NCBI RefSeq assembly: GCF_900230215.1
Contig: NZ_LT907982.1
Span: forward strand, 3,458,001 to 3,522,000
Length of the DNA stretch: 64,000 bases
Direction of reading: 5' to 3'
DNA from: Jatrophihabitans sp. GAS493
Lineage (GTDB): Bacteria; Actinomycetota; Actinomycetes; Mycobacteriales; Jatrophihabitantaceae
The translations under genes were made by a program, and so were the position numbers. Below the pieces are notes generated by a model that did not search any database, was not told the origin of the DNA, and saw only the letters and a list, made by a program, of their open reading frames with translations. Positions 45,192 to 55,155 of the stretch are shown here, one piece after another (position 1 is the first letter of the stretch; each line of letters opens with the position of its first letter).

Positions 45192-45372
45192 TAGCGAATC
45201 TGTAACCAGGTCGAGCTTCTGATTCGTGCCAGATCCTAATGAAACCCTCCGACAATGGCGAACGACTTTCGTTCCTTCCGCATTCCCGAAGGTGCAGGCC
45301 GTATCCGTACAGCTGCCGCCGACCGGTCCCGACCCCTGGGCGGTGGACCGCAACATCAGGCATAGTTGCGAC

Positions 45373-46260
45373 GTGCACAACATCGCCCTCACCTGGCAGC
45401 AGGCCGCTCGCCTCGGGGTGGGCCTGGTTGCGCTCGCGGCATTGGGGCGATGGGCGACGGCGAGCGGCGCGGTATCCGTACGGATTCGGCGCGCGGCCGG
45501 CTTCACGACCCCGTTCGTGACCGAGATCGCCATCATCGCGTTTCTGTACTCGATCTGGCAGTTCGCCGGGACCGCGCCGGTCTTCGGAGCGGCCGGAGCG
45601 ATTGGCCGCGGCTCGGCCATCGAACATTTCGAGCATCTCGTTCATCTGCCGAGCGAGCACGTCGCCCAGCGGCCGTTGCTCGGTCACCCCTTGCTGGCCC
45701 AGGCGGCAAACCTCTACTACGCGACGATGCACTTCACCGCACTCTTCGTTCTCCTCCTCTGGGTCTTCGTCCGTCACCGTCGCCGCTACCCCGAGGTGCG
45801 TCTGCTACTCGTTGTTCTCACCGTGCTCTGCTTCGTGGTTCAGCTGGTTCCGGTGGCCCCACCCCGCCTCCTGCCCACCGCGGGCTACGTCGACACCGCG
45901 GAGATCTACGGGCAGTCGGTGTACACAGCATTCGGGGCGATCGGTCCGGACCAGCTGTCCGCGATGCCGTCCCTGCACGTCGGTTGGTCGGTTCTGGTGG
46001 CGTTGGTCGCGGTGACGGTGACAACGAGTCGCTGGCGCTGGCTGGTCGTCGCGCATCCGATCATCACGATCTACGTCGTCTCCGCCACCGCCAATCACTA
46101 CTGGTCCGACGGTCTGGCCGCGATAGCGCTGCTGGCTCTGAGTCTGCTCGTGCTGAAAGCGGGCCAGCGATTGAGCGGGAGCCGGAGGCCGAGTAGAAGC
46201 CGGAGGCAGCGAGACCTTCGCGACGACGTGACCGAGGCCGTCCCCGCAGCCGTGGTCTAA
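45373..46260 (+). CDS. PAP2-superfamily (Aur1-like) membrane phosphatase/transferase
   Basis: A protein of about 295 residues with five to six membrane helices. The acid-phosphatase motifs are SAMPSLHVGW (motif 2 with the catalytic His) and ATANHYWSDG (motif 3 with His and Asp); motif 1 is weaker, near PPRLLPTAGY. That pattern suits the inositolphosphotransferase-like PAP2 branch acting on lipid phosphates. The start is uncertain: GTG 45373 lies 6 nt after CATAGT; GTG 45226 would add 49 residues with no clear ribosome-binding site. The C-terminal tail is Arg/Ser-rich. Confidence 0.82.
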   Translation: MHNIALTWQQAARLGVGLVALAALGRWATASGAVSVRIRRAAGFTTPFVTEIAIIAFLYSIWQFAGTAPVFGAAGAIGRGSAIEHFEHLVHLPSEHVAQRPLLGHPLLAQAANLYYATMHFTALFVLLLWVFVRHRRRYPEVRLLLVVLTVLCFVVQLVPVAPPRLLPTAGYVDTAEIYGQSVYTAFGAIGPDQLSAMPSLHVGWSVLVALVAVTVTTSRWRWLVVAHPIITIYVVSATANHYWSDGLAAIALLALSLLVLKAGQRLSGSRRPSRSRRQRDLRDDVTEAVPAAVV

Positions 46261-46344
46261 GCCACAGCTGGGTGCGACCGGCAGCCAGCACTCCCTGGCG
46301 GCGCGACACGCGGGGAGGCGCAACCGGCGTCCTGTCTAGCAGGA

Positions 46345-48297
46345 ATGGCCGGCGTCGTCCATGCTTTTGAGATGGACGAACAGATTCCGGCAACCGCCGC
46401 CCTCGCGCAGGCACACAAGCCCACGCGGAAAGCGGTTCCGATCGGCGACTACGGGTTCCTCTCCGACGGCGAGGCGACGGCGCTGGTCTCACCGGGTGGC
46501 GCGGTGGAATGGATGTGCCTGCCCCGCATGGATTCGCCCAGCGTCTTCGGCTCGCTTCTCGGGCCACACGCCGGCAGCTTCCGGGTCGCACCCTCGGACG
46601 TAACCGTTCCGGCTGCTCGTCGCTATCTGCCTGGCACGATGATTCTCGAGACGAGTTGGGGCACCGCCACCGGCTGGATCATCGTCCGAGATGTGCTGCT
46701 GATGGGTCCATGGCGACACGATCAGGCGGTCTCCAAGACCCATCGCCGCACACCCACCGACTACGAACCCGAGCACACCCTGCTGCGGACGATTCGCTGC
46801 GTCAAGGGCGAGGTCCAGACCGTTGTCGAGTGCGAGCCGGTCTTCGACTACGGCCGTGGCATCGGGCACTGGTCCTACACCGAGCAGGTCTATCACCAGG
46901 GTGTCGCACGCTCCCAGCACAGCGAGATCGCCCTCACCCTCACCACCGATATGCGGATGGGATTCGAGGGCGGACGGGCCACGGCCCGCACGCTGTTGAA
47001 GGAGGGCGACGTTCGGTTCGTGGCGCTCTCCTGGGGGAGCAAGGAGCCACCGCTCACCCACGCCGAGGCATACTCCCGTCTGGTCTGGACCGCGCACCAC
47101 TGGCAGCACTGGCTGGCCCGCGGTCGTTTCCCGGACCACCCGTGGCGAAGCTACCTGCAGCGCAGTGCGCTCACTCTGAAGGGGCTCACCTTCGCACCGA
47201 CCGGCGCCATTGCCGCCGCGACCACGACCTCGCTGCCCGAGACGATCGGCGGCGAGCGCAACTACGACTACCGCTACAGCTGGATCCGCGACTCCACGTT
47301 CGCCCTCTGGGCGATGTACAGCCTCGGGTTCGATTGGGAGGCGGTCGACTTCTTCTCCTTCATCGCCGACCTGGCTTCGGCCGAGGATGACCTGCAGATC
47401 ATGTATGGCATCGGTGGCGAGCGGGAGCTACCGGAGGTCGAACTCGACCACCTTCCCGGCTACGCCGACTCGCGACCGGTGCGAATCGGCAACGCGGCCT
47501 ACGCGCAGCGCCAGCACGACGTCTGGGGCGCGCTGCTCGATTCGGTCTACCTGCACACCAAGGCTCGCGATCACGTCGACGGACGGATCTGGCCCTTCCT
47601 GGGGAAGCAGGTTGAACAGGCGATCGCGAACTGGCATCTTCCGGATGCCGGGATCTGGGAGGTCCGCGGCGGCCATCAGCACTTCACTTCCTCGAAGATC
47701 ATGTGCTGGGTCGCGGTCGACCGTGGAGCGCGACTGGCTGACATCATCGGGCAGAACTCCAAGGCGACGGAGTGGCGCAAGGTGGCGGATGAGATCCATG
47801 CCGATATCTGTGCCAACGGCGTCGACTCCCGCGGGGTCTTCACCCAGCATTACGGCACCGACGCGCTGGATGCCTCGCTGCTGCTCGCGCCGCTGCTGAA
47901 TTTCCTCCCGGCCGACGATCCGCGAATCAAGGCCACCGTGCTGGCCGTCGCCGATGAGTTGACGGTGGACGGCCTGGTTCTTCGCTACCGCACTGACGAA
48001 ACCGACGATGGGTTCAGCGGTGAAGAGGGATCCTTCACGATCTGTTCGTTCTGGTTGGTCTCGGCCTTGAGCACCATCGGTGAGCGCCGACGCGCCCGGG
48101 ACCTGTGCAAGAAGCTGCTCTCCTTCGCCGGCCCACTCGAGCTCTACGCCGAGGAGATCGACCCGCATTCGGGCGAACAGTTGGGGAACTTCCCGCAGGC
48201 GTTCACCCATCTCGCGCTGATCAACGCGGTAGTCCACGTCATCGCCGACGAGGCGCTGGAAGACGACCTCCACACAGACGATTCATTCAGCGACTAG
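46345..48297 (+). CDS. GH15 family glucoamylase/trehalase-like enzyme
   Basis: A 650-residue glycoside hydrolase family 15 protein: N-terminal beta-sandwich domain ([20 protein letters not shown]) and C-terminal (alpha/alpha)6 barrel with [30 protein letters not shown] (catalytic acid Glu region) and [16 protein letters not shown] (base Glu region). It closely resembles the mycobacterial GH15 trehalase, so trehalose is the likeliest substrate, glucose the product. No signal peptide is seen, so it is probably cytoplasmic. ATG 46372 is an alternative start. It is 36 nt before zwf. Confidence 0.9.
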   Translation: MAGVVHAFEMDEQIPATAALAQAHKPTRKAVPIGDYGFLSDGEATALVSPGGAVEWMCLPRMDSPSVFGSLLGPHAGSFRVAPSDVTVPAARRYLPGTMILETSWGTATGWIIVRDVLLMGPWRHDQAVSKTHRRTPTDYEPEHTLLRTIRCVKGEVQTVVECEPVFDYGRGIGHWSYTEQVYHQGVARSQHSEIALTLTTDMRMGFEGGRATARTLLKEGDVRFVALSWGSKEPPLTHAEAYSRLVWTAHHWQHWLARGRFPDHPWRSYLQRSALTLKGLTFAPTGAIAAATTTSLPETIGGERNYDYRYSWIRDSTFALWAMYSLGFDWEAVDFFSFIADLASAEDDLQIMYGIGGERELPEVELDHLPGYADSRPVRIGNAAYAQRQHDVWGALLDSVYLHTKARDHVDGRIWPFLGKQVEQAIANWHLPDAGIWEVRGGHQHFTSSKIMCWVAVDRGARLADIIGQNSKATEWRKVADEIHADICANGVDSRGVFTQHYGTDALDASLLLAPLLNFLPADDPRIKATVLAVADELTVDGLVLRYRTDETDDGFSGEEGSFTICSFWLVSALSTIGERRRARDLCKKLLSFAGPLELYAEEIDPHSGEQLGNFPQAFTHLALINAVVHVIADEALEDDLHTDDSFSD

Positions 48298-48321
48298 CGG
48301 TAGGCCCGCTGGGTTCGTGGG

Positions 48322-48327
48322 TACGGT
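48322..48327 (+). promoter_or_regulatory. -10 box (TACGGT) for leaderless zwf
   Basis: TACGGT fits TANNNT and ends 6 nt before GTG 48334, with no ribosome-binding site. zwf may have its own promoter in addition to read-through from the GH15 gene. Confidence 0.5.
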
Positions 48328-48333
48328 GGCTGG

Positions 48334-49821
48334 GTGACCGAAGCCAACGAAACGAGCAGTACACCCCGTCCGACGATCTTCGTGCTCTTCGGCGCCACCG
48401 GAGATCTGGCCAAGCGAATGGTGCTTCCGGCCTTCTACGAGTTGGCGAACTCGGGGCTCCTGCCACAGCAGTGGCGTCTCATCGGAAACGGCCGCGGCGA
48501 CGTGTCGCACTTGGACTTCCGACAGCACGTTCACGACGTGCTATCCGAGTTCAGTTCGCTCGGCAGCGATGAACAGTGGGAGGCTTTCCGGGAGCGCCTC
48601 TACTTCGCCGGTGGTGGATTCAGCAGCGACGATCCCGGCAGCCTGCTGGACGTGATATCGGAATCCCGGGAAGAGATGCAGGGCGAGCAACTGGTTCACT
48701 ACTTCGCCGTACCGCCGTCTTCGTTCGGCGAGCTGACCAAGGGTCTCGGCGAGCACGACTTGGCCGGCGACGCCCGAGTCGTCTTCGAGAAACCGTTCGG
48801 CACCTCCGCCGAGGCCTTCCACAAGCTGGACAAGATCGTCCACTCAGTGCTGGACGAGTCACAGGCTTATCGGATAGACCATTTCCTCGGCAAGGAGGCG
48901 ACGCAGGATCTTCACGTCATGCGCTTCGCCAACAGCCTGATCAGCGGAATCTGGGATGCCGAGCATGTCGAGTCAGTGCAGATCGATGTGCCGGAGACGC
49001 TGGACGTCGCCGACCGTGCGCTCTTCTACGACGCCACTGGCGCGATCCTCGACATGCTGGTCACCCACCTCTTCCAGGTCGCAGCCGAAGTGGCGATGGA
49101 GCCGCCGGCCAGTCTCGACGCGAGCGATCTGCAGTCGGCCCGCGAGGAGATCATCAGCAAATTCCGAACCATCGAGCCCTCCGATGTCGTTCTCGGGCAG
49201 TACGACGGATATCTCGAGACTGAGGGCGTGAAGGAGGGTTCCCGCACCGAGACGTTCGTCGCCGCGAAGCTGTGGATCGACAGCGACCGGTGGAAGGGAG
49301 TTCCGTTCCTGCTGCGCACCGGCAAGCAGCTGGCCAGGAGCGAACAGCGCGTCAGTCTGGTGCTGCGCAGCCCGCAGGGACCCCTGGGTTCGCTACCGGC
49401 CGAGCGGAACGTGCTCTCCTTCTCGCTGAGCGGCTCGGGCGAGGTGGACCTCTCGTTGGTGGTGAAGGAGCCGGGGCCGGAGCTGAAACTCGGCGTGGCC
49501 GAGGCGAAGATTCCGTTGGCCAACGTGAACGGCGGCCAGCCACTGTCGCCTTACTCCAGGCTGATTCATGACGTGCTGCTCGGTGATCGTTCGCTCTTTA
49601 CCCGACCGGACGGCTTGGAGCAGGTGTGGAAGGTGAGCGAGAAGATTCTCTCCGATCCACCCGCCCCACTCCCCTACGCCCCCGGCTCCTGGGGACCGGA
49701 GGCGGCCGATGCGCTGGTCTCACCCCTACGCTGGCTCGTCGGAGACGGCAGCCCGGCCGCCAAGGAGAAGTCGGCAGACACTCGGAAGCCAGCAACGAAT
49801 GAGGAGAAGGAAGAGTCATGA
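48334..49821 (+). CDS. zwf: Glucose-6-phosphate dehydrogenase
   Basis: A 495-residue enzyme making 6-phosphogluconolactone and NADPH. The NADP-binding FVLFGATGDLAKRMVLPAFY and the active-site RIDHFLGKEATQD are present; the C-terminal domain retains AAKLWIDSDRWKGVPFLLRTGK. It is a somewhat divergent actinobacterial branch (THLFQVAAEVAMEPP instead of the usual NHL-type segment). GTG start. The C-terminal 30 residues are charged. The stop overlaps the SDR start by 4 nt. Confidence 0.93.
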   Translation: MTEANETSSTPRPTIFVLFGATGDLAKRMVLPAFYELANSGLLPQQWRLIGNGRGDVSHLDFRQHVHDVLSEFSSLGSDEQWEAFRERLYFAGGGFSSDDPGSLLDVISESREEMQGEQLVHYFAVPPSSFGELTKGLGEHDLAGDARVVFEKPFGTSAEAFHKLDKIVHSVLDESQAYRIDHFLGKEATQDLHVMRFANSLISGIWDAEHVESVQIDVPETLDVADRALFYDATGAILDMLVTHLFQVAAEVAMEPPASLDASDLQSAREEIISKFRTIEPSDVVLGQYDGYLETEGVKEGSRTETFVAAKLWIDSDRWKGVPFLLRTGKQLARSEQRVSLVLRSPQGPLGSLPAERNVLSFSLSGSGEVDLSLVVKEPGPELKLGVAEAKIPLANVNGGQPLSPYSRLIHDVLLGDRSLFTRPDGLEQVWKVSEKILSDPPAPLPYAPGSWGPEAADALVSPLRWLVGDGSPAAKEKSADTRKPATNEEKEES

Positions 49822-50582
49822 CCGGGAGATTGGACGGTACGTCAGCATTGGTGACGGGAGCCAGCAGCGGTATCGGCGCAGCCACCGCGCTGACGGTGGC
49901 CGCAGCCGGCGCACGGGTCGCACTGGTGGCTCGCCGAGTCGACCGGCTGGCCGACTTAGCCGACAAGATCACCGAACTCGGCAGCGAAGCCCTGGTCGTC
50001 GAGGCTGATGTGAACGTCGAGGAGCAGGTTCGGGGCGCGGTCCAGGCGGCGATCGATCGCTTCGGGCGGCTGGACACCGTGATCGCGAACGCCGGAGTGA
50101 TGCTCCTGGGGCCGATCGTCGATGCGCCGGTCGAGGAGTGGGAGCGGATGGTGAACCTCAATATTCTCGGCCTCATGTACACCACCCACGCGGCGCTCCC
50201 CCACCTGTTGTCTGCGGCCGACAATTCTCCCCGCGGGGTTGCCGACCTAGTGATGATCAGCAGCGTCGCCGGTCGGCAGGCCCGGCTGGGCAGCGGGGCC
50301 TACAACGCGTCCAAGCACGCGGTCGGTGCCTTCGCTGAGTCGCTGCGCCAAGAGGTGACCCAGCGCCATGTGCGAGTCGGATTGATTGAACCGGGAGCGG
50401 TGGCGACCGAACTGGCTGGGCACAACCGTCCGGAGATCCTTGAGGGTCTGCGGACGCGCTTCAGCCAGATGCAGCGCCTGGAAGCCGAGGACATCGCCGA
50501 GACGATCGAGTTCATGCTGACGCGTCCGCGACGGATGGCTATCAACGAGATGCTCATTCGACCCACCGAGCAGCAGCAGTAG
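49818..50582 (+). CDS. SDR-family oxidoreductase
   Basis: A 254-residue classical short-chain dehydrogenase with TGASSGIGAATA near residue 12, the NAGVM motif, active-site Ser in VMISSVAG and YNASK (Tyr-x-x-x-Lys). It resembles NADP-preferring SDR proteins of the YdfG/clavaldehyde-dehydrogenase-like type. Its ATG overlaps the zwf stop, so it is co-translated with the NADPH-generating enzyme; use of that NADPH is a plausible but unproven link. Confidence 0.92.
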   Translation: MTGRLDGTSALVTGASSGIGAATALTVAAAGARVALVARRVDRLADLADKITELGSEALVVEADVNVEEQVRGAVQAAIDRFGRLDTVIANAGVMLLGPIVDAPVEEWERMVNLNILGLMYTTHAALPHLLSAADNSPRGVADLVMISSVAGRQARLGSGAYNASKHAVGAFAESLRQEVTQRHVRVGLIEPGAVATELAGHNRPEILEGLRTRFSQMQRLEAEDIAETIEFMLTRPRRMAINEMLIRPTEQQQ

Positions 50583-50604
50583 ACCGTCCACGCTTGCGAA
50601 TGCG

Positions 50605-51426
50605 CTAGCTGGACGGCGGTTCGGCGCTGGGCGGGTTCGAGCTCACCCGCGCGGCCCTGACGGTGTCGCCGATCAGCTCGCCCAACTCGTCGAAGCGCTG
50701 GATCGGGGACGGGAACTCAAGGTACGTTCCGGAAGCGCCGTTCCGTCCGACCACCCACAATCGCACGCCGTTGCGGGTGAGCCCGGTGAGCGACGCGCCG
50801 GCCACGTCGCGTACGTCTTTTCCGGCACAGGCAGCGCCCCAGCCACGGAGCTGCTCACTGTGAAAGCGATTGAGGTGCGCCGTGACCCGCCTCGAATTCG
50901 CGGCGAAGAGATCCGGTTCGGCACTGGCATAGCTTAGTAGCGGGATCTGGCGCACTCCGGACACTGCGGGAGGCAGTGAGTCCAGCCGCGGACATGAGAC
51001 CCAGACCTCTTCGACCCGCAGCGCGACTTGGGTCAGTTCCGGCCCTCCGTGGTGGGCAGAGCAGTGCGAGTGCGCCCCGTCGGGAACGCTGTGGCGGCCG
51101 AGTCGGTGCAGCCGACCGCTCAGGGTCAACCCGACGCCGGCCAACCCGGCGCCGCTGTCGACGGCGCCCTTCAAGACGAGCGATCCCCACCTCGGACGCG
51201 GCGCGGTAAGCCAGATCGTGCCGGCCGTGGGAACCGTCATGACCGCCTCGCCTCCGTCATCACGCACGGAGACTGTTGTCTCACTGCAGATCGTCGGCCC
51301 GCCATCGGCGACCAGCAGATTCCCGCAGTCCGCGCCGGCCAGAATCGTGCGCGCCTGCGTGGCGAGACCTTCATCGTCGAAGTGGACTTGGGCGTTCATC
51401 GAGAAACCGTGACGGCGACGGTACAC
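50605..51426 (-). CDS. DUF2470/pyridoxamine-oxidase-fold protein, iron-box controlled
   Basis: A 273-residue protein. The N-terminal part looks like a flavin-reductase/PNPOx split barrel (ARTILAGADCGNLLVADGGP, AVMTVPTAGTIWLTAP), and the C-terminal 90 residues match DUF2470 (FAANSRRVTAHLNRFHSEQL, RNGVRLWVVGRNG), a domain of haem-utilisation HugZ-like proteins. A role in haem or iron metabolism is supported by two IdeR-type palindromes 41-69 nt upstream. GTG 51426 has GGAGG 4 nt upstream; an ATG lies nine codons later. Confidence 0.8.
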   Translation of the reverse strand: MYRRRHGFSMNAQVHFDDEGLATQARTILAGADCGNLLVADGGPTICSETTVSVRDDGGEAVMTVPTAGTIWLTAPRPRWGSLVLKGAVDSGAGLAGVGLTLSGRLHRLGRHSVPDGAHSHCSAHHGGPELTQVALRVEEVWVSCPRLDSLPPAVSGVRQIPLLSYASAEPDLFAANSRRVTAHLNRFHSEQLRGWGAACAGKDVRDVAGASLTGLTRNGVRLWVVGRNGASGTYLEFPSPIQRFDELGELIGDTVRAARVSSNPPSAEPPSS

Positions 51427-51466
51427 GTGACCTCCGAAGATCGGTTCGAGCCCGAGCGGGCTCGAC

Positions 51467-51495
51467 TTAGGTCAGCCTAACTTAGGCATACCTAA
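51467..51495 (-). promoter_or_regulatory. Tandem IdeR/DtxR iron box
   Basis: Two perfect TTAGG-N4-CCTAA palindromes (51467-51480 and 51482-51495) are separated by a single C. The first, extended to 19 bp, matches the known IdeR consensus at 16 positions. A TAGGCT -10-like box for the DUF2470 gene lies inside, so bound repressor would block polymerase. IdeR itself is encoded at 32 kb. Confidence 0.88.
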
Positions 51496-51520
51496 CCGTC
51501 TATCGTCGGCCAGAGCAAAG

Positions 51521-51559
51521 CTGTGCACCCCGACCCACTCGCTCGGTCGGGGTGCACAG
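51521..51559 (-). terminator. Strong terminator after nrdJ
   Basis: A perfect 15-bp stem (CTGTGCACCCCGACC with its complement) and 9-nt loop, 32 bp beyond the nrdJ stop. It separates nrdJ from the iron-box promoter. Confidence 0.9.
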
Positions 51560-51591
51560 ATCGTCTTGCAAGACGTGCCGAATCAGCGGTA

Positions 51592-54468
51592 CTAGCTGCA
51601 GCCGCTGGTCGAACCACAGCCTTCACAGACGAAGCAGCTACCAGCTGGACGCATCTTCGTGCCGCAGTTCATGCACAGCGGCGCATCGGCCGATGTGCCG
51701 ATGATCGACTCGAGAAGCTCGGTCGAACTGTGCACCTGCAGCGGCGCCGGCTTCGCGGTCTCGGCGACCACGTGATCAGTGCCGTCAGCCGGCGCAACTG
51801 GTGTTGCCACCGAGGCCGACTGGGCCAGCGTCTCGAAGTCCTCCTCGACCGGCGCATAGCTACCGGTGTCGAGCTGCTGCGTCCGCTCGGCCGCGGTGTG
51901 AATGCCGAGGGCGGAACGAGTCTCGAACGGTAGGTAGTCCAACGCGAGGCGGCGGAAGATGTAGTCGAGCACCGACTGCGCCATCCGGATGTCCGGATCG
52001 TCGGTGAGACCAGCTGGCTCGAAGCGCATGTTGGTGAACTTCTGGACGTAGATCTCCAGCGGCACACCGTGCTGCAGCGCGATCGAGATGGCGATCGAGA
52101 AGGCATCCATCACACCGGCGAGCGTCGAACCCTGCTTACCGAGCTTCAGGAAAACCTCGCCCAGACCGTCGTCCGGGTAGGAGCCGGCCGTCATGTATCC
52201 CTCGGCGCCGCCGACCGCGAACGAAGTCGTCAGCGACGGGCGAGCCTTCGGCAGACGCTTACGGGTCGGACGGAACTCCACGATTTTCTCCGGCTCCGGC
52301 TCCGCCTCGGCCTTCGAGCCTTTGCCGGCCGACAGCGGCTGCCCGACCTTGCAGTTGTCGCGGTAGACGGCGAGGGCCTTGATGCCGAGCTTCCAACCCT
52401 GCATGTAGACCTCTTCGATCTCCTCGACCGTAGCGCTCTCGGGCAGGTTCACCGTCTTGGAGATCGCACCGGAGAGGAACGGCTGAGCCGCGGCCATCAT
52501 CCGGACGTGCCCCATGGCGCTGATCGCTCGGGCGCCCATCGCGCAGTCGAAGACCTCATAGTGCTCGTGGCGCAGCCCCGGCGCGTCGATGACGTGCCCA
52601 TGCGAAGCGATGAATTCGACGATCGCCTCGATCTGCTCCTCCTGGTAGCCCAGGACGCGCAGTGCGCGCGGCACAGTCTGGTTGACGATCTGCATCGAGC
52701 CGCCGCCGACCAGCTTCTTGAACTTCACCAGTGCCAGGTCCGGCTCCACACCAGTGGTGTCGCAGTCCATCATCAGACCGATCGTGCCGGTCGGAGCGAG
52801 CACCGAAGCCTGGGCGTTGCGCCAGCCGTTGCGGGCACCGATCTCCAGGCTCTTAGCCCACTCTTCGGCCGCGAGCTGGTAGAGCGTGCGGTCGTTCTGG
52901 TGCAGTGGGCGGGCCGCGTCGTTGGCCGCCGCGTGCTTGCGGATGACCCGAGTATGCGCGCTGGCATTGCGTGCGTATCCGTCATACGCGCCGACGATCC
53001 CAGCCACCTCTGCGGAGCGGCGGTAGGAGGTACTGGTCATAAGCGATGTGATCGCTCCGGCCAGCGCCCGGCCACCTTCGGAGTCATAGGCCAAGCCCGA
53101 GGCCATCAATAGGGCACCCAGGTTTGCGTACCCGATTCCGAGCTGACGGTAGGCCCGCGTGTTGACACCGATCGCCTCGGTCGGGAAGTCGGCGAAGCAG
53201 ATCGAGATGTCCATGGCGGTGATGATGAGCTCAACGGCTTTGACGAACTTCGGGCCATCGAAGACGTTGTCGTCGCCGAGGAACTTCATCAGATTCAGCG
53301 AAGCCAAGTTGCACGAGGTGTTGTCCAGGCTCATGTACTCCGAGCACGGGTTCGACGCAGTGATCCGCCCGGTCTCGGGGTTGGTGTGCCAGTCGTTGAT
53401 CGTGTCGTCGTACTGGATGCCCGGGTCGGCGCAGGCCCACGCAGCCTGGGCAACCTTCGTGAAGAGCGTGCGAGCGTCCACCGACTCGATCACCGAGTTG
53501 TCGGTGCGCGACCGCAGGCCGAATTCGCGCCCCTCCTCGACAGCTCGCATGAACTCGTCGGAGACCCGCACCGAGTTGTTGGCGTTCTGGTATTGGACGG
53601 AGGTGATGTCCGTCCCGCCGAGATCCATGTCGAAACCCGCATCCCGCAGGACCCGGATCTTGTTCTCCTCGCGGGCCTTCGTCTCCACGAACTCCTCGAT
53701 GTCCGGGTGATCGATGTCCAGCACGACCATCTTTGCCGCCCGGCGGGTAGCGCCTCCCGACTTGATGGTGCCGGCCGAAGCATCTGCACCTCGCATGAAG
53801 CTAACCGGCCCGGACGCGGTTCCACCCGAGGAGAGGAGTTCACGAGACGATCGGATGCGGGACAGGTTCAGTCCAGCACCGGAACCTCCCTTGAAGATAA
53901 GTCCCTCTTCTCGGTACCAGTTGAGGATCGAATCCATCGTGTCGTCGACGGCGAGGATGAAGCAGGCACTGACCTGCTGCGGCGATGTGGTGCCGACGTT
54001 GAACCAGACCGGCGAGTTGAAGCTGAAGACCTGGTGCAGCAGCATCCAGGTGAGCTCGTGCTCGAAAAGCTCAGCGTCGGCCGGCGATGCGAAGTAACCA
54101 TGCTCGACACCAGCAGCGCGGTACTTGAGGACGACCCGGTCGATCAACTGGCGCAGGGACCACTCACGGGTCTCGCTGCCAACAGCGCCACGGAAGTACT
54201 TGGTGGTCACGATGTTTGCGGCATTGACCGACCAGAAGTCCGGGAACTCCACACCACGCTGCTCGAAGTTGATGGATCCGTCGCGCCAGTTCGTCATGAC
54301 GACGTCGCGGCGCTCCCAGCTCACTTCGTCATACGGGTGCACACCGGCCGTGGTGTAGACACGCTCGATCACCAGACCATTGGCTGGATAGGTGGCGGCG
54401 CTGGGAGCCGCGTCGGCTACATCGGCTGGCTTGCCCTTGGCAGCGCTCTTGTTGATCGCCTCGGTCAT
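51592..54468 (-). CDS. nrdJ: Adenosylcobalamin-dependent (class II) ribonucleotide reductase
   Basis: A 958-residue class II reductase making deoxyribonucleotides without oxygen. Recognisable segments: GGSGAGLNLSRIRSS, NPCSEYMSLDNTSCNLASLN with active-site Cys, PTGTIGLMMDCDTTGVEPD, and a C-terminal zinc-ribbon/CxxC tail (CMNCGTKMRPAGSCFVCEGC, ending SGCS). ATG 54468 has GAAGGGA about 14 nt upstream and gives normal length. It lies 91 nt after nrdR on the same strand, the usual actinobacterial nrdR-nrdJ operon. A cobalamin riboswitch is not evident. Confidence 0.97.
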   Translation of the reverse strand: MTEAINKSAAKGKPADVADAAPSAATYPANGLVIERVYTTAGVHPYDEVSWERRDVVMTNWRDGSINFEQRGVEFPDFWSVNAANIVTTKYFRGAVGSETREWSLRQLIDRVVLKYRAAGVEHGYFASPADAELFEHELTWMLLHQVFSFNSPVWFNVGTTSPQQVSACFILAVDDTMDSILNWYREEGLIFKGGSGAGLNLSRIRSSRELLSSGGTASGPVSFMRGADASAGTIKSGGATRRAAKMVVLDIDHPDIEEFVETKAREENKIRVLRDAGFDMDLGGTDITSVQYQNANNSVRVSDEFMRAVEEGREFGLRSRTDNSVIESVDARTLFTKVAQAAWACADPGIQYDDTINDWHTNPETGRITASNPCSEYMSLDNTSCNLASLNLMKFLGDDNVFDGPKFVKAVELIITAMDISICFADFPTEAIGVNTRAYRQLGIGYANLGALLMASGLAYDSEGGRALAGAITSLMTSTSYRRSAEVAGIVGAYDGYARNASAHTRVIRKHAAANDAARPLHQNDRTLYQLAAEEWAKSLEIGARNGWRNAQASVLAPTGTIGLMMDCDTTGVEPDLALVKFKKLVGGGSMQIVNQTVPRALRVLGYQEEQIEAIVEFIASHGHVIDAPGLRHEHYEVFDCAMGARAISAMGHVRMMAAAQPFLSGAISKTVNLPESATVEEIEEVYMQGWKLGIKALAVYRDNCKVGQPLSAGKGSKAEAEPEPEKIVEFRPTRKRLPKARPSLTTSFAVGGAEGYMTAGSYPDDGLGEVFLKLGKQGSTLAGVMDAFSIAISIALQHGVPLEIYVQKFTNMRFEPAGLTDDPDIRMAQSVLDYIFRRLALDYLPFETRSALGIHTAAERTQQLDTGSYAPVEEDFETLAQSASVATPVAPADGTDHVVAETAKPAPLQVHSSTELLESIIGTSADAPLCMNCGTKMRPAGSCFVCEGCGSTSGCS

Positions 54469-54559
54469 GAGTCGGGACTTCCCTTCACGGTGCTGTTTGG
54501 TCGTTCGTCGGGTAACGGATGCAGGACTGAACATCGAGACGCCAGTCCGAGCGGGGGAT

Positions 54560-55075
54560 CTAACGGGTGTCGGGGTTGTGCGGGTGGGCTTCCTGCCCAT
54601 TGAGGGAACTCGGGCCATTGAGCGAATTACGGTGTTCGGTGCGGAGCTCGACGATTGCCTTCTCGAAGTCATCGATGGAGCTGAACGCGTTGTAGACGCT
54701 GGCAAAGCGCAGGTAGGCAACCTCGTCGAGCTCCCGAAGCGGGCCGAGGATGGCTAGGCCAACCTCGTCGCTGGGAACTTCGGCCAAGCCACGGGCACGA
54801 ACTGCGTCCTCGACCTGCTGGGCGAGCTGAGCGAGCGCGTCATCGTCGACTGGGCGACCCTGACAAGCCCGACGCACGCCGTGCACCACCTTGGTACGAC
54901 TGAATGGTTCGGTGACTCCGCTTCGCTTGATCACCGCGAGTGTGGCTTCCTCGACGGTGGTGAAGCGGCGTCCGCACGCCTGGCAGCTGCGGCGACGCCG
55001 AATGACCTGCCCCTCGTCGTGTTCACGGGAGTCGACCACCCGCGAATCAGAATGACGGCAGTACGGGCAGCGCAT
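54560..55075 (-). CDS. nrdR: Transcriptional repressor NrdR
   Basis: A 171-residue regulator with a zinc ribbon ([18 protein letters not shown] and [10 protein letters not shown]) and an ATP-cone domain ([20 protein letters not shown]) that senses ATP/dATP. It represses ribonucleotide reductase genes. It heads the nrdR-nrdJ operon and its own leader contains palindromes at 55241-55267 and a TGTGGA array at 55156-55239. The C-terminal 20 residues are an Asn/Ser/Pro-rich extension. Confidence 0.96.
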   Translation of the reverse strand: MRCPYCRHSDSRVVDSREHDEGQVIRRRRSCQACGRRFTTVEEATLAVIKRSGVTEPFSRTKVVHGVRRACQGRPVDDDALAQLAQQVEDAVRARGLAEVPSDEVGLAILGPLRELDEVAYLRFASVYNAFSSIDDFEKAIVELRTEHRNSLNGPSSLNGQEAHPHNPDTR

Positions 55076-55155
55076 GTGAGCGGCACCTTCCCTTCCTGTC
55101 CGTCTGTGGCGCGAGGTTCTAACGCGGCCGGTGGGTCGCAACCGATGTGACTTGT

